DNA of 64,000 nucleotides from Cadophora sp. MPI-SDFR-AT-0126. Its lineage: Eukaryota; Ascomycota; Leotiomycetes; Helotiales; Ploettnerulaceae. Where the stretch lies: positions 1,674,001 to 1,738,000 of the forward strand of contig JAGMVK010000011.1 in NCBI GenBank assembly GCA_020747065.1, read 5' to 3'. Of the stretch, positions 22,738 through 34,761 are shown piece after piece. The notes beneath the pieces are model-generated. The model ran no database searches and was not told the origin of the DNA. It was given only the letters and a program-made list of their open reading frames with translations. Position 1 is the first letter of the stretch. The number at the start of each line of letters is the position of its first letter. The position numbers and the translations under genes were made by a program.

Positions 22738-23634
22738 ATGGCCAATCCAAACCAGTACTTCCTGCTAGCCGACCACATCAAGCTGTCCTTACTGGAAAGG
22801 CAACGAGCAATATCTCTGAACCTCGAACCTACCTCACAGGATGGACATATTTCCCGGTCATTAGACTCGCTGCGAGAAGGTCTTGAAAGCGTCGTCGAGG
22901 AACGGATTAGGTTGCAAGAAGCAGGGGATATATCGTCAGTAACTCCGAGTTTCATCCAAGAGCCAGTCTGACCATTTATCAGAGCATCGAGTGCACTGCA
23001 AGAAACAGAAAAGAACCTACATAAACAATACAACGATTTAGCTGCGCAATTCCGCGGCGTGCCAACAGACACCGCATCCTCCACAATCCTCCACCCCAAC
23101 GACCCCTCACTCTCCGACGACTTCACACGAGCAACAGAGCGGCCGCGCGTTGCATCCTCCTCGTCCTTCCTGAAGAAGTCCCTCCGCGGATCAGCAGGAC
23201 CAGCAGCCCCCTCCCCGAAGTCAGTACGCTTTTCCGATGCACCGTCTATTCAAGATGAGGACGATGCTCGTAATGCCCTCTTCCCTTACAGAGATGACCC
23301 TACGTCCGGCCCACCAGATCAATCACATCTTGACAACCAGCAGATCCATGCCTACCACTCTCAGGTACTAGCCGAACAGGATGAGGCGTTGGACAGACTG
23401 GGCGAATCGATTGGGAGGCAGAGGGAGCTGAGTATACAGATTGGGGATGAATTGGATGAGCATGTTCAAATGCTGGATGATGTTGATCGGAGGGTGGATA
23501 GGCATCAGACGTCCTTGGACAAGGCGAGGAAGAATCTGGGCACTGTGGCGAGGAAAGCGAAGGATAACATGCAGTTGACCATCATTGTGATCCTCATCAT
23601 AATATTGGTCTTGCTGATTATCATCTTGAAATAG
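22738..23634 (+). CDS. Qc-SNARE, syntaxin-8-like (Syn8)
   Basis: Two exons (22738-22934, 22983-23634) give 282 aa. It is a tail-anchored SNARE for fusion of late endosome/vacuole-bound vesicles. The N-terminal helical part (QYFLLADHIKLSLLERQRAI) ends in a coiled segment; a Ser/Pro-rich linker follows; then the SNARE motif, about residues 200-255, from QVLAEQDEALDRLGESIGRQ to HQTSLDKARKNL. A C-terminal hydrophobic anchor (LTIIVILIIILVLLIIILK) ends the protein with almost no lumenal tail. In the SNARE motif the position that aligns with the ionic-layer glutamine (IGNEL-xx-Q in related Qc SNAREs) reads His in IGDELDEHVQMLDD. The intron has a GTCAGT donor and a CTGAC branch site. The family call is firm; the Syn8 versus Tlg1-like assignment is less so. 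Confidence 0.85.
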
Positions 23635-23978
23635 GGAGTTGCGTTTCGACTTTTGAGAGTTGGGGAACATCTATATTTATTCTTATGCACTGCATGGCGT
23701 TGGGGCTGAGTTTCTCGGTGTGTATATAGCTGGACTTAATATGGGTGGCCTGAACTTGAAGTACAGATCATATTGCACATCAAATCATTTCATGACTTTG
23801 AATGCTGCGAATTCATTGGCTGTTATACATCATGGTCTCGTACCATTTGCAATCCTCCACTATTTACAATCCAGAATCTTGACTAGTTCCATGCCTGGAT
23901 TTAACTTTGTCAGCACAGTCTCTGGACTCTGTGGACTTGAGCAGACAAGGGAATGCTAGTTGGAAAGGAAGGCCTTGC
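23635..23978. other. intergenic, convergent 3' regions
   Basis: This lies between the SNARE gene and the small mitochondrial gene. Nothing was recognised in it. Confidence 0.5.
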
Positions 23979-24465
23979 CTACTTGTTTTTCTTCTCTACA
24001 TGCTCCTTCGTCTTCTTCTGCATCTCTTCAATCGACTCGTGGCCAGCTCGATCCGCGACAACCTATACGGGATACCGTTAGCTTGAGTCCTTCCAGCTAT
24101 TGTACTTATGCCATCTTCTGTCCTGGGATGAAATAAACAAGGGGAAGCTTACAGCTTCCTCGCTATCACTCGCCAACTCGGGCTTCCAGTGTCCCTTTCC
24201 GTCCTTCTGCTTCTGCAACTGGTCTTGCTTGTGTCTCTCGTTCGACTCGGCTTGATCAGGGTTGTCTGTATTGTTTACATCAGTCCATTTCCTCGTTCCA
24301 CTGATCCCGAATCTTAAATTCCGAGAGCACTGCATTCGGAAGGGTAGGAAGTGGCTTACGGCGATCGCTCTCTTTCAATGCCATGAAGCTCGTGCTGCTG
24401 AAAGGTCTCGTAGCAACGACTGGTCGAGCAGCTGCGAATCTGGCGGTTCGGAGAAGGAAAGACAT
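23979..24465 (-). CDS. small mitochondrial conserved protein
   Basis: Three exons (24465-24360, 24265-24153, 24062-23979) encode 100 aa. The N-terminus is a clear matrix-targeting sequence, arginine-rich without acids: MSFLLRTARFAAARPVVATR. The mature part is very polar: FMALKESDRHNPDQAESNER, HKQDQLQKQKDGKGHWKPEL, ASDSEEAVVADRAGHESIEE, and a lysine-rich end (KKTKEHVEKKNK). This matches a family widespread in filamentous fungi in which 'KEDQLKKQKEGKGHWKxELASxSEE' is the invariant core. I know of no assigned function. The protein is probably a soluble matrix protein with long helices, and it is intact. Confidence 0.82.
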
Positions 24466-25252
24466 GTTGATTGTATTTGGGGTATTTGTTACTTTGTTTG
24501 TTTTTTACTGTTGAAACGAGGACAAGTATTAGCCAGGGAAGCACTTTCCTTTGCTCTTTTAGAACGGATCCCAAGAGCTTGAACACTTACTTGCAAGAGG
24601 CAATTAAAAAGGTGAAGGTCGGTGTCGTACAAATGAACCTTCAATGATGATTGCTTCTTTTTCTTCTCACACTATGGGGTTTAGCTAGTCTAGCTCATCA
24701 GAGGGGTTGGCAGGCACATGTTGAGGTGATCCGAGGGTAGAATTGGACGTTGACGTCATTGGACCATGATGGGACCCCTTGCTACTTGGTGCTTGGCCCA
24801 TACTTCTATGTGGAGTCCTAGAAGATTCCATAATTGGAGGAATGTAACCAATGAGCCAATGCGAATCATTTCCTTCCATGATGAGGAAAATCCGGGTCAT
24901 GTATACAGTAGAGGTAACATAGACGGGATACCTCGGGTTATTCTGCCCTGCACGAAGTATGTTTTTATATGGGGGGACCAGTGATCTCCCCGGCTTTTGG
25001 CCACGGCCTTGTCAGCGGCTGTGGAATGTTAATTACTGGGTAATATTCTGTGGTTCTGAAGGTGGTCTTGTTTGTCTTTCCATGCGTCTTTGGAAAAGCT
25101 ATGATATGGGTTTGGAGGGGTTCAGATTGGCGGGGTAGCTCGTTGTTCCTGCCACTTTACACAATATCATATACTCAAATTCAAAATGAGGAATACGACT
25201 CTTTTGAATTATAGGACAATGTTTGATGGTTATTGAAATTCCATTATTTCAT
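24466..25252. other. intergenic, about 0.8 kb
   Basis: This is the promoter of the small mitochondrial gene and the 3' flank of the OHCU decarboxylase gene. No coding frame or repeat was recognised. Confidence 0.4.
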
Positions 25253-25894
25253 TCATGCTTGTTGTAATTTAAATGCGCGATCCGCTGCGATATCACACAT
25301 TGCCTTGTTTTATCGTGAGCAGAATTCTTAAGTTGCCATTGTAAATACTTACCTTAATGGCTTCTGCTTTCTCAAGCTTGATATCTCCCCTATCAATTCG
25401 CGATCTCATATTTTCCATGATGACTGGCCGTGAGCGCCCGTTGACAAACACACTATTTGCAATTAGCTCAAGTCCTAGCAAATGCAGGAAGCTATGACTT
25501 ACACATATATCAGCCCCGGAAATGCTTTCTCATATTCCTCATTGAGCTCCTTTAGTTTCCTCGCCTCTTCCTCTCCCCCGCTATTTAATTGAGCCTGTTC
25601 GGCTTGCGATTGAGCACTATCCACCTTCTTTGCACCAAGTCTAGGATGGGCTCCAAGAATCTTGTCGAGCCATTCCGTGTCACTTGTTGATGGACTCTCC
25701 GCTAGATCAGTCAATTGAACACCGACACTTGCAATGAGATCGTTGTAAGATTCGAATCTTTGAGTATGAAGGAGATCGAGTGAAAGTGTGTGGAGAGCTT
25801 CACATGGCTCGAAAAGTGCATCCAGGACGGCTGCTCGCTCGACCGTAGGAAGCGATGGGAGATTCGAAATCTCAGGAACCTTCAAAAACGACAT
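25253..25894 (-). CDS. OHCU decarboxylase (uric acid catabolism)
   Basis: This is 2-oxo-4-hydroxy-4-carboxy-5-ureidoimidazoline decarboxylase, the last step from urate to S-allantoin. Three exons (25894-25503, 25452-25353, 25302/3-25253) give about 180 aa, the normal size. The signature is GAHPRLGAKK, containing the catalytic His of the family HPRIG motif. The downstream part is also typical: LNEEYEKAFPGLIYVVFVNG then RSRPVIMENMRSRI, with C-terminal IKAMCDIAADRAFKLQQA. The ATG at 25894 (MSFLKVPEISNLPSL) is preferred to the in-frame one upstream, whose extension has no similarity. No PTS1 is seen at the C-terminus. No other purine-catabolism gene is nearby; in fungi they are often scattered. 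Confidence 0.92.
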
Positions 25895-26157
25895 GTTGAA
25901 GATGAAAGTGCCAATTCTAAACTCAACAACGAAGATCAAAATTGAGGAAAGAAGTATGCTTTATCAATAGGACTGAGATGAGAGGCAAGGCTTCAGAGCC
26001 TCGCCCGGAACCGCCCCTGGATAATGCTAGGTCAAAATAAGCTAGCTCCTATTGACCCCTGTCAACCTTTTTCTGCCATCAAGATCCCAAATGCCATCAG
26101 GCAGAGCCCCTCGCGATCCACCAGAACTACAACCCCGATTTCTATATTCTGCGTATT

Positions 26158-27359
26158 ATGTCTTCCAATCCTCCATCGGGCACGTCAACGCCCAATCCGC
26201 GCTTCACCTCGCAAACTAAGACAGCAGAAGATCTTCTCAGCACACAGACGGTCGGTCTGGTAAATCTCTCGGATTACCGCAAACGACGCGCCGAGGCAAT
26301 TGAGCAGAAAGAGCGCGATGTCCAAGATGCGATACTAGGTGCTGTGAGCGGACGGGCAACTCCTACAAGTGACGGGTGAGTGCTACAGTCACCCAGAACA
26401 TGTCAACAGAGACAGGACTAATGGCTATAGTACAGTGCGTTAACACCCAACCAACCTCCGTTAAAAAAGAAGAAACGCAAAGTAGGGACGCCAAAGCTAT
26501 CTTTTGGGGATGACGAGGAGGATGGTGAGGGGACCGATGTCGCGAGGTCAAACACAGCTTCTCCGAGATCAGGAACTCCGAGTGAGGGAACGGTGAAGAA
26601 GAAGATCGGCGTTAATGCTTCAGTTGCTGTTGTACCAAAGGCTTTGACGAAGGGAGCCCTGTTGAAGGAGGCGCAGGCCAGAGAGAGTTTGAGGAAGGAG
26701 TTTTTGGTGCTGCAAGAGGCTGTCAAAAGAACCGAGATTGCAATTCCGTTCGTTTTCTACGACGGCACAAATATTCCTGGAGGGGTCTGCAGGATCAAGA
26801 AAGGCGATTTCATCTGGGTGTTCTTGGACCGGAGTAGGAAGGTCGGGGCAGAACTAGGGGTTGGTGAGAAAGTCAACAGTAGGAGAGAGTGGGCAAAGAT
26901 TGGAGTGGACGACTTGATGTTAGTTCGAGGGAGCCTAATCATCCCACACGTAAGTCATGGCATGGGCAATTCGTGAAGATCCGCTGACCAAAATAGCATT
27001 ACGATTTCTACTACTTCATCATAAACCACACCAAAGGACCAAACGACACACTCCTCTTCGACTATTCGCCCGACCCTCCAAAGAACGTCTTACCAGCACC
27101 TGAACCCACTGACGCCGAGAACTACAACCCCCTTTCGACTCCATCAACCAAAGCCAAACCTCCAACAGAGACTGTCGACAACTCAGGACTTGAAGGTATC
27201 GACGATGACCCAACAATCACCAAAGTTGTCGATCGTCGCTGGTACGAAAGAAACAAACATATCTTCCCTGCTAGTGTGTGGCAGGAATTTGACCCAGAAA
27301 AGGACTACCAGAAGGAAGTCAAGCGAGACCTTGGTGGAAATGCGTTTTTCTTCTCCTAG
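26158..27359 (+). CDS. XAP5/FAM50 family nuclear protein
   Basis: This is a homologue of XAP5 (Arabidopsis XCT, human FAM50A), a nuclear protein linked to spliceosome function and small-RNA or clock phenotypes. Three exons are seen: [14 protein letters not shown] to RATPTSDG; then [20 protein letters not shown] to [12 protein letters not shown]; then [20 protein letters not shown] to the end. The N-terminal helix [20 protein letters not shown] and a lysine-rich nuclear localisation signal (KKKKRKVG) precede the XAP5 domain. The domain contains [33 protein letters not shown] and the highly conserved end [20 protein letters not shown] and PEKDY. The stop is at 27357-27359 after NAFFFS. It is about 360 aa, as expected. 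Confidence 0.92.
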
Positions 27360-29279
27360 GACGGACCGACTCAATATATTGCGACAGATAGACCTGGACG
27401 AGGATAGAATGGAATGAAAAGCTGTTGACCTCCAAAACGAATTTGGTCGGGCGGTGATTTGAATGGTTCCAAAGTGCCATGCTTGTAAGTTCTTCCCAAT
27501 ACTGTCTCGCCATCACCTTGATGAGACAGGCATAATAGGTGCAAAAATTTGAAAGGCATTCCACCTGTCAACGGCGAGAAAAGTTTCAAGGCTCTCGCAA
27601 GCCTAGCATCCCAGCAACATCAAGGTTTGTGGTGTGGATACTGAGGTAAGTCAATCTTCCTTCTCTCCCTGGTCACGTCTTTCCACAGGTCGCAGTCAAA
27701 CATTGGGCTCTGCCAATTGATCACCGCGATTCCTTTTTATGTCTCGAATGATACAGAGTTCTTCGACGAAATCGCCAGCATCTTGTCGTTCAACGAAACC
27801 GGAGTCAACTGAGATCTGCAGACTACGAGATGCCTCTCCTGCGAGTGACCTACTAGGATGGCCAGCTCGCGAAGTGCCACCTCGTCTACTAACCAAAGAA
27901 TATATTTGCAACTGCGCTACGAATTGACTTCTGCCAGCCGAAGCGCTGTGTTAACATGAAGTCACTATTGGCAAATGAGCGGAGGAACCCGAGCTCACAC
28001 TCCACGCCATGCAAATCTCAAGTGAAGCCAGCTGATGGAACCGCCAGTCAGAAGCTGCAGTCATCGACATACGACAGTCTCACGGCGACCTCCACATCAG
28101 GAAGCTCTCAATATCGAGACCCACTGCGATACGCAAAAGCATTTGTGGCTCCAATTTTTTTCATATTTTGCATCCTGCGATTTTACCCAGGCCAATCTTG
28201 TACTTGCCCTTCCAGGGTTTCGGTTGATTGATCTGTCATCGACAGTGGCGGTGCTCCTTGGTGCGTCTGAGGGATAATATACATGTTAATATGTACTGAG
28301 TGACATGATCGAATTGTTTCTCATACGACTCCCTCTCACGATGGCCCGTTTGCTCCGAGAGCGTTCGTGACATGCGCAAATTTAAGTCAATCGGAAGGAG
28401 GAAAGCTATGCACCCCGCAATCCATTCGAGGGGTAAAATGGGGAGGCAATTCATTTGACCCTGGCACGGCACTTCAGAAGCTGTGTCTCAATTGGCTAGT
28501 GGTCAAAACATCCAGCGCCAAGGCTACCAGATAAAGTGCATTCATTGTGGAAGCTGCCGAGTATGGCTGAACTACCAGCGGATCATCTGCGGGTGGTTTA
28601 TCGGGTCTCTGGTAGAATAGCCTTGTTTGAACCGCACTCCTTCTCAATGCTTCAATTTGTTATTCAAGATCTCATATCGAATTTCATTTGATGGTGGTGA
28701 TGATCAAAGATTGCTACCAACACTCGACTATCTTTCATTTTCAGATACTGATTTTTTTTAACAACATTAAACTGATACTGCACATCCAAACACTGGTTCC
28801 TTAGCAAGGTAGCCGAATCACTCTGCCCTGAGAAGTCTCTGATATTACATGTACTATATATGATATCCCATCTCATAAAACATGCATTTGCGACGCCATG
28901 CATTTATCAGCCTGTTCTTCCAGATCGTCCTCAGCGATCCTCCATTCGTCAGGTGTTTAACAGATTCTGCCAAGAAGGCTTGTGATGTTCGGCCCAGAGA
29001 GGATGATTGATCCGTAGATGGCGAAACACACAGCGGAACATCTTCATTCTTCCTCTTCTAGAAAAGTTTCTGCTCCCAAGGGTCACAAGGGACAGATCTC
29101 ATATATCCGCTAATATCGGCCCTGGCGTTCCTGATCCCGTTCAGGCAGAGGAATGAGTTCGCTCGCTAGTACGGTGCCTCCAGAGCTTTAGGTATAAGAC
29201 GAGCCATCCCTCGGTCATATCCCATTCTTTTCGCCGCCACCCTTCATCACATTCTCTTTGACATATTACAGCTACGACA
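27360..29279. other. gene-poor intergenic, about 1.9 kb
   Basis: Only short frames are present (for example 27956-28231), without family resemblance. The right end holds the GH6 promoter, including a TATA-like box. No repeat or RNA gene was recognised. Confidence 0.4.
29192..29199 (+). promoter_or_regulatory. TATA-like box of the GH6 gene
   Basis: The sequence GGTATAAGA lies about 85 bp upstream of the ATG, a position usual for highly induced fungal cellulase genes. Confidence 0.4.
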
Positions 29280-30622
29280 ATGAAGTACTTTTTTGGTCTC
29301 GTTGCATGTGCGGCGCTTGCTCTTGCGGTCCCAGCTCCAACCGAAACGATTGAGAAGAAGGATAACATCCAGGCACGTGCTGCTTGTGCTTCGGCGGTCA
29401 CACTGGCTCCTGGATCGAACCCATTCGCATCTCGCACACTTCATGCCAACTCAATTTATGCCGCGAAAGTCGCCGACGCTGTAGCAGCCATTTCCGACGA
29501 GTCGTTGAAGACGAAGGCAGCGGCCGTAGGGAAAGTCGGAACCTTCTTGTGGATGTGAGTATTGTGAATGACGAGGAAGGGCTACGTTGACAACTCCATC
29601 AGCGATACCATCTCCAGAATTTCAGTGGTCGCCCCGACTATCGCAGAGACTCCTTGCACTGATATCCTCGGTCTTGTCATCTATGATCTTCCTGGACGTG
29701 ATTGTGCTGCCAAAGCGTCCAATGGAGAGCTTGCGGTCGGACAATTGTCTAGATACAAGACGGAGTACATTGACCGTGAGCCATAGCATCCCTTGTCTCT
29801 CCAAATAATACTGACAAGCCAATAGCAATTGTTGCTGCTATCAAAGCAGCTCCCAATGTCGCCATTGCTCTTGTCATCGAGCCTGACTCTCTTCCCAATC
29901 TGGTCACCAACGCCAACTTGACAACATGCCAGCAATCTTCCTCAGGTTACAAGGATGGTGTTGCATATGCCTTGAAGAATCTCAATCTTCCCAACGTCGC
30001 CATGTACATCGATGCCGGTCATGGTGGATGGCTCGGATGGGATGCCAACCTTAGTATGTTCTCGTGTCCCGCATATGGCGCATAAACTGACAATATCTAT
30101 TTAGAGCCCGGTGCTGAGATGCTCGCTAGCGCTTACAAGGCTGCTGGATCTCCCAAGCAAGTCTTCGGTGTTGCTACCAATGTTGCAGGATGGAACGCCT
30201 GGTCTAAGAACCCCGGAGAATTCGAAAGTGCCTCAGATGCCAAGTACAACAAGTGCCAGGACGAGAAGCGCTACATCGCCGCATTCGGCCCTGCCCTGAA
30301 GACTGCAGGCATGCCAAACCACGCCATCATCGACACTGGCCGCAATGCTGTCCAGGGCCTCCGTCTCGAGTGGGGTGACTGGTGCAACGTCAATGGTGCT
30401 GGCTTCGGTGTCCGACCTACCTCTTCCACAGGCGACTCTCTCGTTGATGCCTTCGTGTGGGTCAAGCCCGGTGGAGAGTCCGATGGTGTCAGCGACCCTA
30501 GCGCTCCTCGCTACGACTCTTTCTGTGGTCATGCTGATGCTTTCACGCCTTCCCCACAGGCTGGAGAGTGGAACCAGGCCTACTTTGAGATGCTGGTCAA
30601 GAATGCTAAGCCATCGTTCTAA
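29280..30622 (+). CDS. secreted GH6 cellobiohydrolase/endoglucanase without CBM
   Basis: Four exons (29280-29554, 29603-29775, 29826-30053, 30105-30622) give 397 aa. It is an inverting beta-1,4-glucanase releasing cellobiose from cellulose chains outside the cell. A signal peptide (MKYFFGLVACAALALAVPAP) is followed by a short pro/linker segment and then the catalytic domain. No CBM1 is present, which many GH6 enzymes carry. Key features: TFLWIDTISRIS rebuilt across intron 1; LVIYDLPGRDCAAKASNGEL with the catalytic-acid Asp; VAIALVIEPDSLPNLVTN with the second conserved Asp; MYIDAGHGGWLGWDANLKP; and the C-terminal NAVQGLRLEWGDWCNVNGAG and DAFVWVKPGGESDGVSDPS. The substrate-tunnel loop DSFCGH and its Cys partner are kept. 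The enzyme should be active; cellobiohydrolase versus endoglucanase depends on loop closure. Confidence 0.93.
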
Positions 30623-32003
30623 ATCATGCTATCATCTTGTGCACATCAGATGGCAAGGACATTCATTAAGGGGTGCAAAAATGTGGAGAAGTTAATTCGT
30701 TCGGGTGAGGTGGATTTCTTTGGACGAGGATTTAGTGGACGCTAAAGATTGAAACTGTATATATGCTATTCAATGCACATACTTAACAAAAGAGTCTATC
30801 TTCAATCAAATATCCTTTTCATGTCTCCTCGTTTCTTTCTACAATCACTTCCCGAACTTCTCAATTCACCATCGAATGTCCGAGGATCACTCAAAATCAC
30901 AGACAGCACGTCCCTCTCAGCCGCTCGTCCATGCAGCCAATATAGCAGGACCCTTCCCAATCTACCACTTCATCTATATGACCAAACATAATCTGTCCGG
31001 AAGAAAGTTGAGCCTAAATATATGTCGAGTGGGGTAGTGAGACAACATGTGCGTGGATGTAGGCCGGACCATATCGCACGTAATATATGTAGATAGTACC
31101 TTTATTATCAGTGCAATACGGCCGGATGAGAGGTCATCAGGTACCGGGGAAGAGGTCTTCTCGTTTTTGATGTGCAGGAGGGCCTGGCCACAGGGCATAT
31201 TCAATGCTGGACGTGATAGGTGGATGTTGCTCAGATATCGCTTGCTCGAGCCTCTTATAAAAGAATTTCAAAGTGTTATTAAGTGATGTGGAGGCTCATA
31301 GCATTGATATTTAATTGCTTCGGTATTGCGATTTTCTCGTTCATTGTTCTTTGTCAATTGTCAGGTGTTGATCAGATACAGATTCAGTTTTTGGAAGATC
31401 TCGTTAAGATTCCTCGCCCAAAATACTCGGGTATGGAGAACGAAAACTCAGATCAGCAGCCAGTTACTCAGTGAGTACGAATGAACATGCTGCTCAGATG
31501 AAAGCCGAGAATATTTCCACAAGATCAAAGGAAAACAAAACTTTCGTTCTTGAAGTCGTAGTTTATTGAAGAATCCGCTGTGGTTGCCGATCGTTGTCGC
31601 ACCTGTCGTATCATAGGACGAGAATCACTACCTTCAATTCTTAGCAATTCACCCATTTTATCTCCTTTCACGCGAAGCCAACTCTCTTGGGCTCGGTGCT
31701 CTCGGAGCTTTAGGGGCTCTCGGTCTCGCCCTCGGTCTCCAAAAAGAAGCTTCAAATCCCCCCACCTCCACTCCGCCCGCGCCCACTTCCCCTCCCGAAA
31801 GCCATTTTGGAGGGGCGATTTCCCCACTCCGCTGCCGCTATGAGAGTTCCTGTTTCACTCCGCATCCGAATTTATGATCTGATTATATGTTTGACTTGCG
31901 ACTAATCAAAAACGCCTCTGCCATTCTGAAGCTTTTGACTTCGTGACTTTGACATTCTTTCTCGGTCGGTGCTCGTTTGTCCCTATCTCTCTGCGTAAAC
32001 AAC
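30623..32003. other. intergenic, about 1.4 kb
   Basis: This contains the GH6 3' flank and the upstream region of the dioxygenase gene. Short frames around 31.0-31.5 kb and 31.6-31.8 kb have no recognisable family. Confidence 0.4.
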
Positions 32004-32994
32004 ATGACTCAAAGCAAGACTTTAACTCCAGTTCACTTCTTCTCCCATGGATCGACAATGATGCTTGGTGAGGAATCTGCCTCGGCCACATATTGGAAGA
32101 AGTGTGGAGATGCTGCTCTGGCGAATGGCATCAAACACGTGGTGATGATGGTGAGTTGCTTTTTCCCTAATCCTTCTCACAAAGCAAAGAATATAATACT
32201 AAATCCAAACAGGGTGCTCACTGGGCCACACTCGGCGATGAGATTGAAGTAGCAGCCAATCCAACACCAGCGAAATCTCCCGTGGCCTACGTCGAGCCAT
32301 CAAAGTTCGTGCCCTACAAGCTCAACCCAGACCTGCCAATGGCATCGCGCTGTGTAGAGATGCTGAAGAAAGGCGGCCTAAAAGCAAAACTCAACCAGAA
32401 GTTTGACTGGATCCACGACACTTATTTGATTCTCATCCGGATGTTTCCCGATGGATGTCCGCCAACGACAATCATCAGCATGAATGCCAGATATGATCCT
32501 CACTACCATGTCAAGGTGGGAGCAGCTCTTCGGCCGCTGAGGAATGAAGATGTGCTATTTATTGGAACTGGAGGAGCTGTGCATAATCTGTACCGTAATA
32601 ATTGGTTCCAAATGCTGCGGTATAGAGGTAATCTCTTGTTTCCCTCCTTCACTTCTCTCGCTAATGGCTCCCAGATAACTTCGCCATGGAATCTCCTCCC
32701 GACAGCACGATGCTTGACTTTCGACAAGAATTCGAGGATGCAATCACGAAGAATTCAGGGCCGGAACTTCGCCGTGCGATGACGATGTTGATGAAAGTCC
32801 CCAAGTATCGCGATGCGCATGGGACGGATGACCATTTCATGGCGGCCATGTTTGTAGCCGGCCTCTGTGGGTCTGTGGAGGATGTTGGAACGCCTGCTGA
32901 GTTGGGTGCGGAGGATTGGGAGTTGAGGAATATGTGTAACAGTCAGTTCACGCTTGGGAAGTGGTCTGGGTCTGGTCTGGTTGCTGCTCGGTAG
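32004..32994 (+). CDS. LigB/DODA-type extradiol ring-cleavage dioxygenase
   Basis: Three exons (32004-32150, 32213-32627, 32675-32994) give 293 aa. The family (class III extradiol dioxygenases, DOPA dioxygenase subgroup) opens catechol-type rings with a non-haem metal. Likely metal/active-site histidines: TPVHFFSHGSTMMLGEES, the HW pair in GAHWATLGDE (assembled across intron 1), NARYDPHYHVKVGAAL, FIGTGGAVHNLYRN, and the late GTDDHFMAAMFVAG. Intron 2 joins MLRYR to DNFAMESPPDSTMLDF. Soluble and cytosolic, with no signal peptide. The start at 32004 (MTQSKTLTP) is chosen because the upstream in-frame extension from 31977 has no resemblance. It converges with a berberine-bridge-type oxidase, followed by an MFS transporter, suggesting processing of an aromatic compound. 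Confidence 0.88.
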
Positions 32995-33220
32995 TTCATT
33001 GTTTGGCTTTCAATGTTGGAGTTGGTTGTAATGGGAACGTTCTCAGAAATAAATTGGACCTGTATGATGCATTTCGCGGAGATTATACACATATTTCTAC
33101 AACTTCAATTTCATGAAACTTGAGTTTCGTTCTTGTTGTGATGTCTCACATAAATCTAGAAGAAGCATGCCTCCTTGGTCGTGATGAAAGATCCAGCACG
33201 TCAAATTGTTTCAATTCTAT

Positions 33221-34761
33221 CTATAACAATGAGGTGGCCACCCATTCCTGGTTATCCAAACCATTCACACCACTTTCATCTCCAGCATCAAGATATCCAC
33301 TAACAACGCCCTTGGGATCCCACTTCTTCCTCAACGTCATCAACCTCTCCGCATTCTCGTCCTTCCAGAACTTTGTCTTCCGCTGCTGGAAATCACTGTC
33401 TCCCAGATATGCCCCAACACTTGACGGCGCAACATCCTTCATGATATCATGAACCCAATTTCTACACCTCTCGTCATCCTCGGCTTTCTCCCAGATTGTA
33501 TACAAGGCAAAGTAATGATCCGATTGCATACTCAGCGCCATATCTGGCAGGACCCTTCGGCTACCAGGAGCCATGCTGAACCATAACGCGAAGCTCTTCT
33601 GATGCGGCAATGTCGTAAAGGCTTTTTCCAGAACAGCAGTTGCATCGGAGTCGTTTGCTAGATATGCATTCTCAGCACAGTATCTGTGGTTGGAAGGATT
33701 CGCAGCAGCTTGGTCGGCATATTGTTCTTTGATGCTCGTTGGCTCGCTTATTATTTCAACAAGAGCTCCTGGTGGTCGCGTGCTGTTGATGGGCTCGAGA
33801 GCTGCGAGTGCAGCCTCATGCGTTGATTGAAACGTTACGGTGTTGGCCATGATGCACGGCTGATCGAGCCCGGGAGGTGTGAGTCCAACCGCTACGATTT
33901 CATTTCCGTCGTCTGATGTGGGAGATATCTGCTCGTGTTAGGCGAGGACTTGGAATTGGGTACTGAGAGCCTTGCCTTCGTTATCCAATCCATGACAACT
34001 TTGTATTCTGATATTGGATAGATGAAAATTGACTTGAGCATGACTTCCGGTCTAGGTCGAACCTTCAAGTAAAACCTGGTCACAATGGCAGGAAAGCCTA
34101 GTCATTGTCAGTATTCTGCATTGAATGCCATAGCATTGCGTTTATTACCTGGCCCTGCTCCTCGTGCACACCAGAAGAGTTCAGTATTTTCCATTTCGCT
34201 ACAGTGCAAGCTCTCCCCGGCAGCAGTCACCACATCGATACCCGCGATCTGCTCACAAGCCCATCCCCAGTTCTGGAATCGTTAGTAGTTGCAACAGCCA
34301 GCAATGTTCTCGGTACCAACCTTGCAATTCCATCCCATTCCCCCTTGCAGCAGGAACCCACCAATTCCAACATCCGGACAATGTCCACCGCAAAACAACA
34401 GTCCTTCAGGCACCAGCTTCTCATTAAGCATCATACCCGTGGTGCTTGGAGATGCAGCCACAATCCTTTTCTCTTTATCAACTTCTAAATGTTTCATTTT
34501 TCCCAAGTCAATCAGAATTGCATCGTCTCTCACACTCCAAGCTGCCCAGCTATGTCCACCAGATCTAACCGAGACCCTGCATCCGAGTTTGTTCGCCAGC
34601 TGTACAGCTTCCTGGACATGCGCTGGATGTGTTGCTTCAACCACCGCTCTGGGATATCGATTTGGTCTTCTTGCATTGAAAACGCGTCCGACGCGTGCTT
34701 TCTCGTAGGTATCTTTTGGGGCATCTTTTTGCCAGACAATTGGAAGTGGAGGGACTGCCAT
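33221..34761 (-). CDS. FAD-linked oxidase, berberine-bridge-enzyme type
   Basis: Four exons (34761-34321, 34272-34149, 34097-33976, 33928-33221) give 464 aa. The flavoprotein has an N-terminal FAD domain and a C-terminal BBE element. FAD binding: ATHPAHVQEAVQLANKLGC, then VSVRSGGHSWAAWSV, whose His is the usual covalent FAD attachment site, and GGHCPDVGIGGFLLQGGMGW ending NCKNWGWACEQIAGIDVVTA across intron 1. The C-terminus has LRKKWDPKGVVSGYLD, the BBE motif. Two introns are unusual: intron 1 has a GTTGGT donor, and intron 3 reads GCAAGG at its donor, a GC-AG intron; both restore the frame exactly. There is no signal peptide, so it may be intracellular. Related enzymes oxidise alcohols, sugars or secondary metabolites. 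It converges with the dioxygenase and is divergent to the DHA1 transporter. Confidence 0.88.
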
